Shown piece by piece: positions 62,801 through 64,000 of a DNA stretch of 64,000 nucleotides (position 1 is the first letter of the stretch; every line of letters starts with the position of its first letter). Source of the stretch: PALSA-600 sp963842335 (lineage in GTDB: Bacteria; Actinomycetota; Thermoleophilia; Gaiellales; Gaiellaceae). The notes under the pieces are model-generated. The model was not told the DNA's origin and searched no databases. It was given only the letters and a program-made list of their open reading frames with translations. The DNA lies in the NCBI GenBank assembly GCA_963842335.1, contig CAWJGF010000003.1, forward strand, positions 186,001 to 250,000. Reading direction: 5' to 3'. The position numbers and the translations under genes were made by a program.

Positions 62801-63149
62801 TGCCGGTGGCGTTGGGTGTCGGCAACGCAGTGGTGCCGCCGGCCCCTGCCTGCTCCTGCACGAGGTAGTGCGCACCGGGCGCGAGTGAACCGGCCACGTT
62901 CGTCACCTGCCACGTCGTGCCGGTCGACGCGGCGTACTGCACCGACCAGCCCGTGAGGTTGACAGACGCGTTGCTCAGGTTGTAGAGCTCGATGAAGTCG
63001 TTCTTGAAGGTTGCGCCGGAGTTGCCGCCGCCTCCGTAGACCTGACTGATGGTGATCGAACTGGACGCTGCGAGCGCCCCGGACGTCACCACAAGCGTTG
63101 CGACAACGGCCAGGAGGCCCACGGCCAGACGCGCGACAAGACGCTGCAT
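59810..63149 (-). CDS. Large secreted nuclease-like protein (ExeM-type), apparent +1 frameshift
   Basis: An exported protein of about 1112 residues once frames are joined. A signal peptide (LAVGLLAVVATLVVTSGALA) is followed by a lamin-tail domain (ITISQVYGGGGNSGATFKND), a Big-like region, an OB-type segment and an endonuclease/exonuclease/phosphatase domain (VATFNMENLAPGDPVSKYDG, ANHFVSKLGDDP, LGDLNDF, DHDPQV). A PKD domain and a C-terminal tail come last. The frame changes near the CTT codon at 61136-61134; skipping 61133 connects FAYRTDVAGL to PGGSLDANAVVG. Resembles extracellular DNases of the ExeM/NucH group. ATG 63149 has a GGGAG Shine-Dalgarno. Confidence 0.85.
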
Positions 63150-63219
63150 GCCTGTTTCTCCCTCTCTCAGCGCCTCCCCCACGGCGGCGCGACCGCGCGA
63201 GCCTAGCCGAGATCTCCGT

Positions 63220-63645
63220 CTACGGAAAGGTCAACCCGCCGCGCTCGTCGAGCGTCGTGCCGTTCGCCCACGCGACGTCCCAGATGTTGCCTTCCGGGTC
63301 GCGCCAACTGAAGCCACCGCCCCAGAACGCCTCGGTCGGCTCCTCCAGCACCTCAACCCCGTCGACCTCGCGCAGCGTCTCGTAGACGGCTTTCGTCTCG
63401 TCGAACGAATCGAGGTTCACGCTGATCGTGAAGCCGCGGAAGCCGTCGGTCAGCGGCCCGAATGCCGGCTCGTAGTTCGTGGCGGGGTACAGCCCGAAGA
63501 CGACGCCGTTCGTACACTGGAACGTGCGGTGGTGCTCGTCGCTCCCCGGCGTCTCAGGCCAGCCGAGATCCCGAAACAGGCGGGCCATGCGCTCGACATC
63601 ACGGCACGCGAGGGTGATCAGCCCGACGCGTGCCGGGAGCTTCAC
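63220..63645 (-). CDS. VOC-family (glyoxalase-like) protein
   Basis: A 141-residue protein with the paired beta-alpha-beta-beta-beta units of vicinal-oxygen-chelate enzymes: GLITLACRDVERMARLFRDL at the N-terminus and FSWRDPEGNIWDVAW near the C-terminus. His/Glu ligands are only partly evident, so catalysis is uncertain. The GTG start overlaps the polA stop (GTGA), indicating coupling with the upstream polymerase gene. Confidence 0.88.
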   Translation of the reverse strand: MKLPARVGLITLACRDVERMARLFRDLGWPETPGSDEHHRTFQCTNGVVFGLYPATNYEPAFGPLTDGFRGFTISVNLDSFDETKAVYETLREVDGVEVLEEPTEAFWGGGFSWRDPEGNIWDVAWANGTTLDERGGLTFP

Positions 63646-64000
63646 GACTTCGCGTCGGCCCAGTTGTCGCCGACGCCGACGTCGACGGCGAGCGGCGGAT
63701 CGAGGTCGTAAGCGCCGCACATCTCCGCACGCACGAGCTCTCGCACCTTCGATACCTCTGGCTCGGGCACTTCGAGCAGCAACTCGTCGTGCACCTGCAG
63801 GACAAGGCGTGCGCCGCGGCCCTCCTCGCGCAGGCGCCGCGCGATCCGGATCATCGCCACTTTGATGATGTCGGCGTTCGAGCCCTGCATGACGAAGTTG
63901 ACCGCGATCCGCTCGCCGAATCCGCGGGTCTGCCGGTTCGATGCGCGAATCTCGGGGACCGGGCGCCTTCGGCCGAGCAGCGAGGTGACGTAGCCGTCGG
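63642..64000 (-). CDS. polA: DNA polymerase I, C-terminal part (truncated by window edge)
   Basis: Only the last 119 or so codons are in the window; the gene continues beyond 64000. Visible are YVTSLLGRRRPVPEIRASNR, QGSNADIIKVAMIRIARRL and the palm motif C LVLQVHDELLLEV with the catalytic His-Asp-Glu. These identify the family A polymerase domain. The stop overlaps the VOC gene start. Confidence 0.95.
   Translation of the reverse strand, partial: DGYVTSLLGRRRPVPEIRASNRQTRGFGERIAVNFVMQGSNADIIKVAMIRIARRLREEGRGARLVLQVHDELLLEVPEPEVSKVRELVRAEMCGAYDLDPPLAVDVGVGDNWADAKS

Overview
The window is a GC-rich, densely packed bacterial chromosome segment. It carries an HspR-type heat-shock operon (dnaK-grpE-dnaJ-hspR-clpB), an inositol-phospholipid cluster (phosphatidylinositol-phosphate synthase and Ino1), many GTG and leaderless starts, and a DosS/DosR-like two-component pair. 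Together these point to Actinomycetota. A deep lineage such as Thermoleophilia is my inference and cannot be proven from this sequence. Replication, translation and cofactor genes at the right end (partial polA, rpsA, coaE) show it is core chromosome. There is no phage, integrase or CRISPR.

Layout, left to right. 0-6.5 kb: heat-shock operon on the minus strand with overlapping starts and stops. 6.5-9.3 kb: small membrane protein, a frame-broken DMT exporter, an unknown protein, moaA. 9.3-13.7 kb: PAP2-type membrane enzyme, CDP-alcohol phosphatidyltransferase, inositol-phosphate synthase and a glycosyltransferase-PHP fusion, probably phosphatidylinositol glycolipid synthesis. 13.7-20.2 kb: degenerate uracil-DNA-glycosylase-like protein, membrane protein, MBL-fold protein, RumA-type RNA methyltransferase, YjbQ-type protein, M3-like peptidase, CaCA-type exchanger. 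20.3-25.8 kb: a translationally coupled set of DUF4331 protein, TPR protein and two NicO-type metal transporters, then an ECF sigma factor and a small zincin. 26.1 kb: tRNA-Ala.

26.9-39 kb is a stress/hypoxia-like island: three universal stress proteins, a GNAT/acyl-CoA synthetase fusion, a GAF-GAF histidine kinase resembling DosS, a NarL-type regulator, a stand-alone LuxR protein, a cupredoxin-like protein, a cupin, alcohol dehydrogenase and GAPDH. Several of these genes share a 15-bp upstream element. 39-49 kb: secreted SGNH and lipase-like hydrolases, a heterodimeric ABC exporter, a MarR regulator and a DrrAB-like ABC system. 49.2-53.3 kb: sulfate ABC transporter (binding protein, CysT, CysW, CysA) and a cysteine-free Rrf2 regulator. 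53.4-64 kb: GNAT protein, adenylate cyclase/AAA/TPR protein, lytic transglycosylase, coaE, rpsA, a large secreted nuclease, a VOC protein and the 3' end of polA.

Three signals stand out. Eight conserved genes are each split by exactly one extra base. A long-hairpin dispersed repeat occurs at three sites, once inside a coding region in frame and once supplying a promoter element. At least eleven genes have a TANNNT box 6-8 nt before the start codon, the signature of leaderless transcription.
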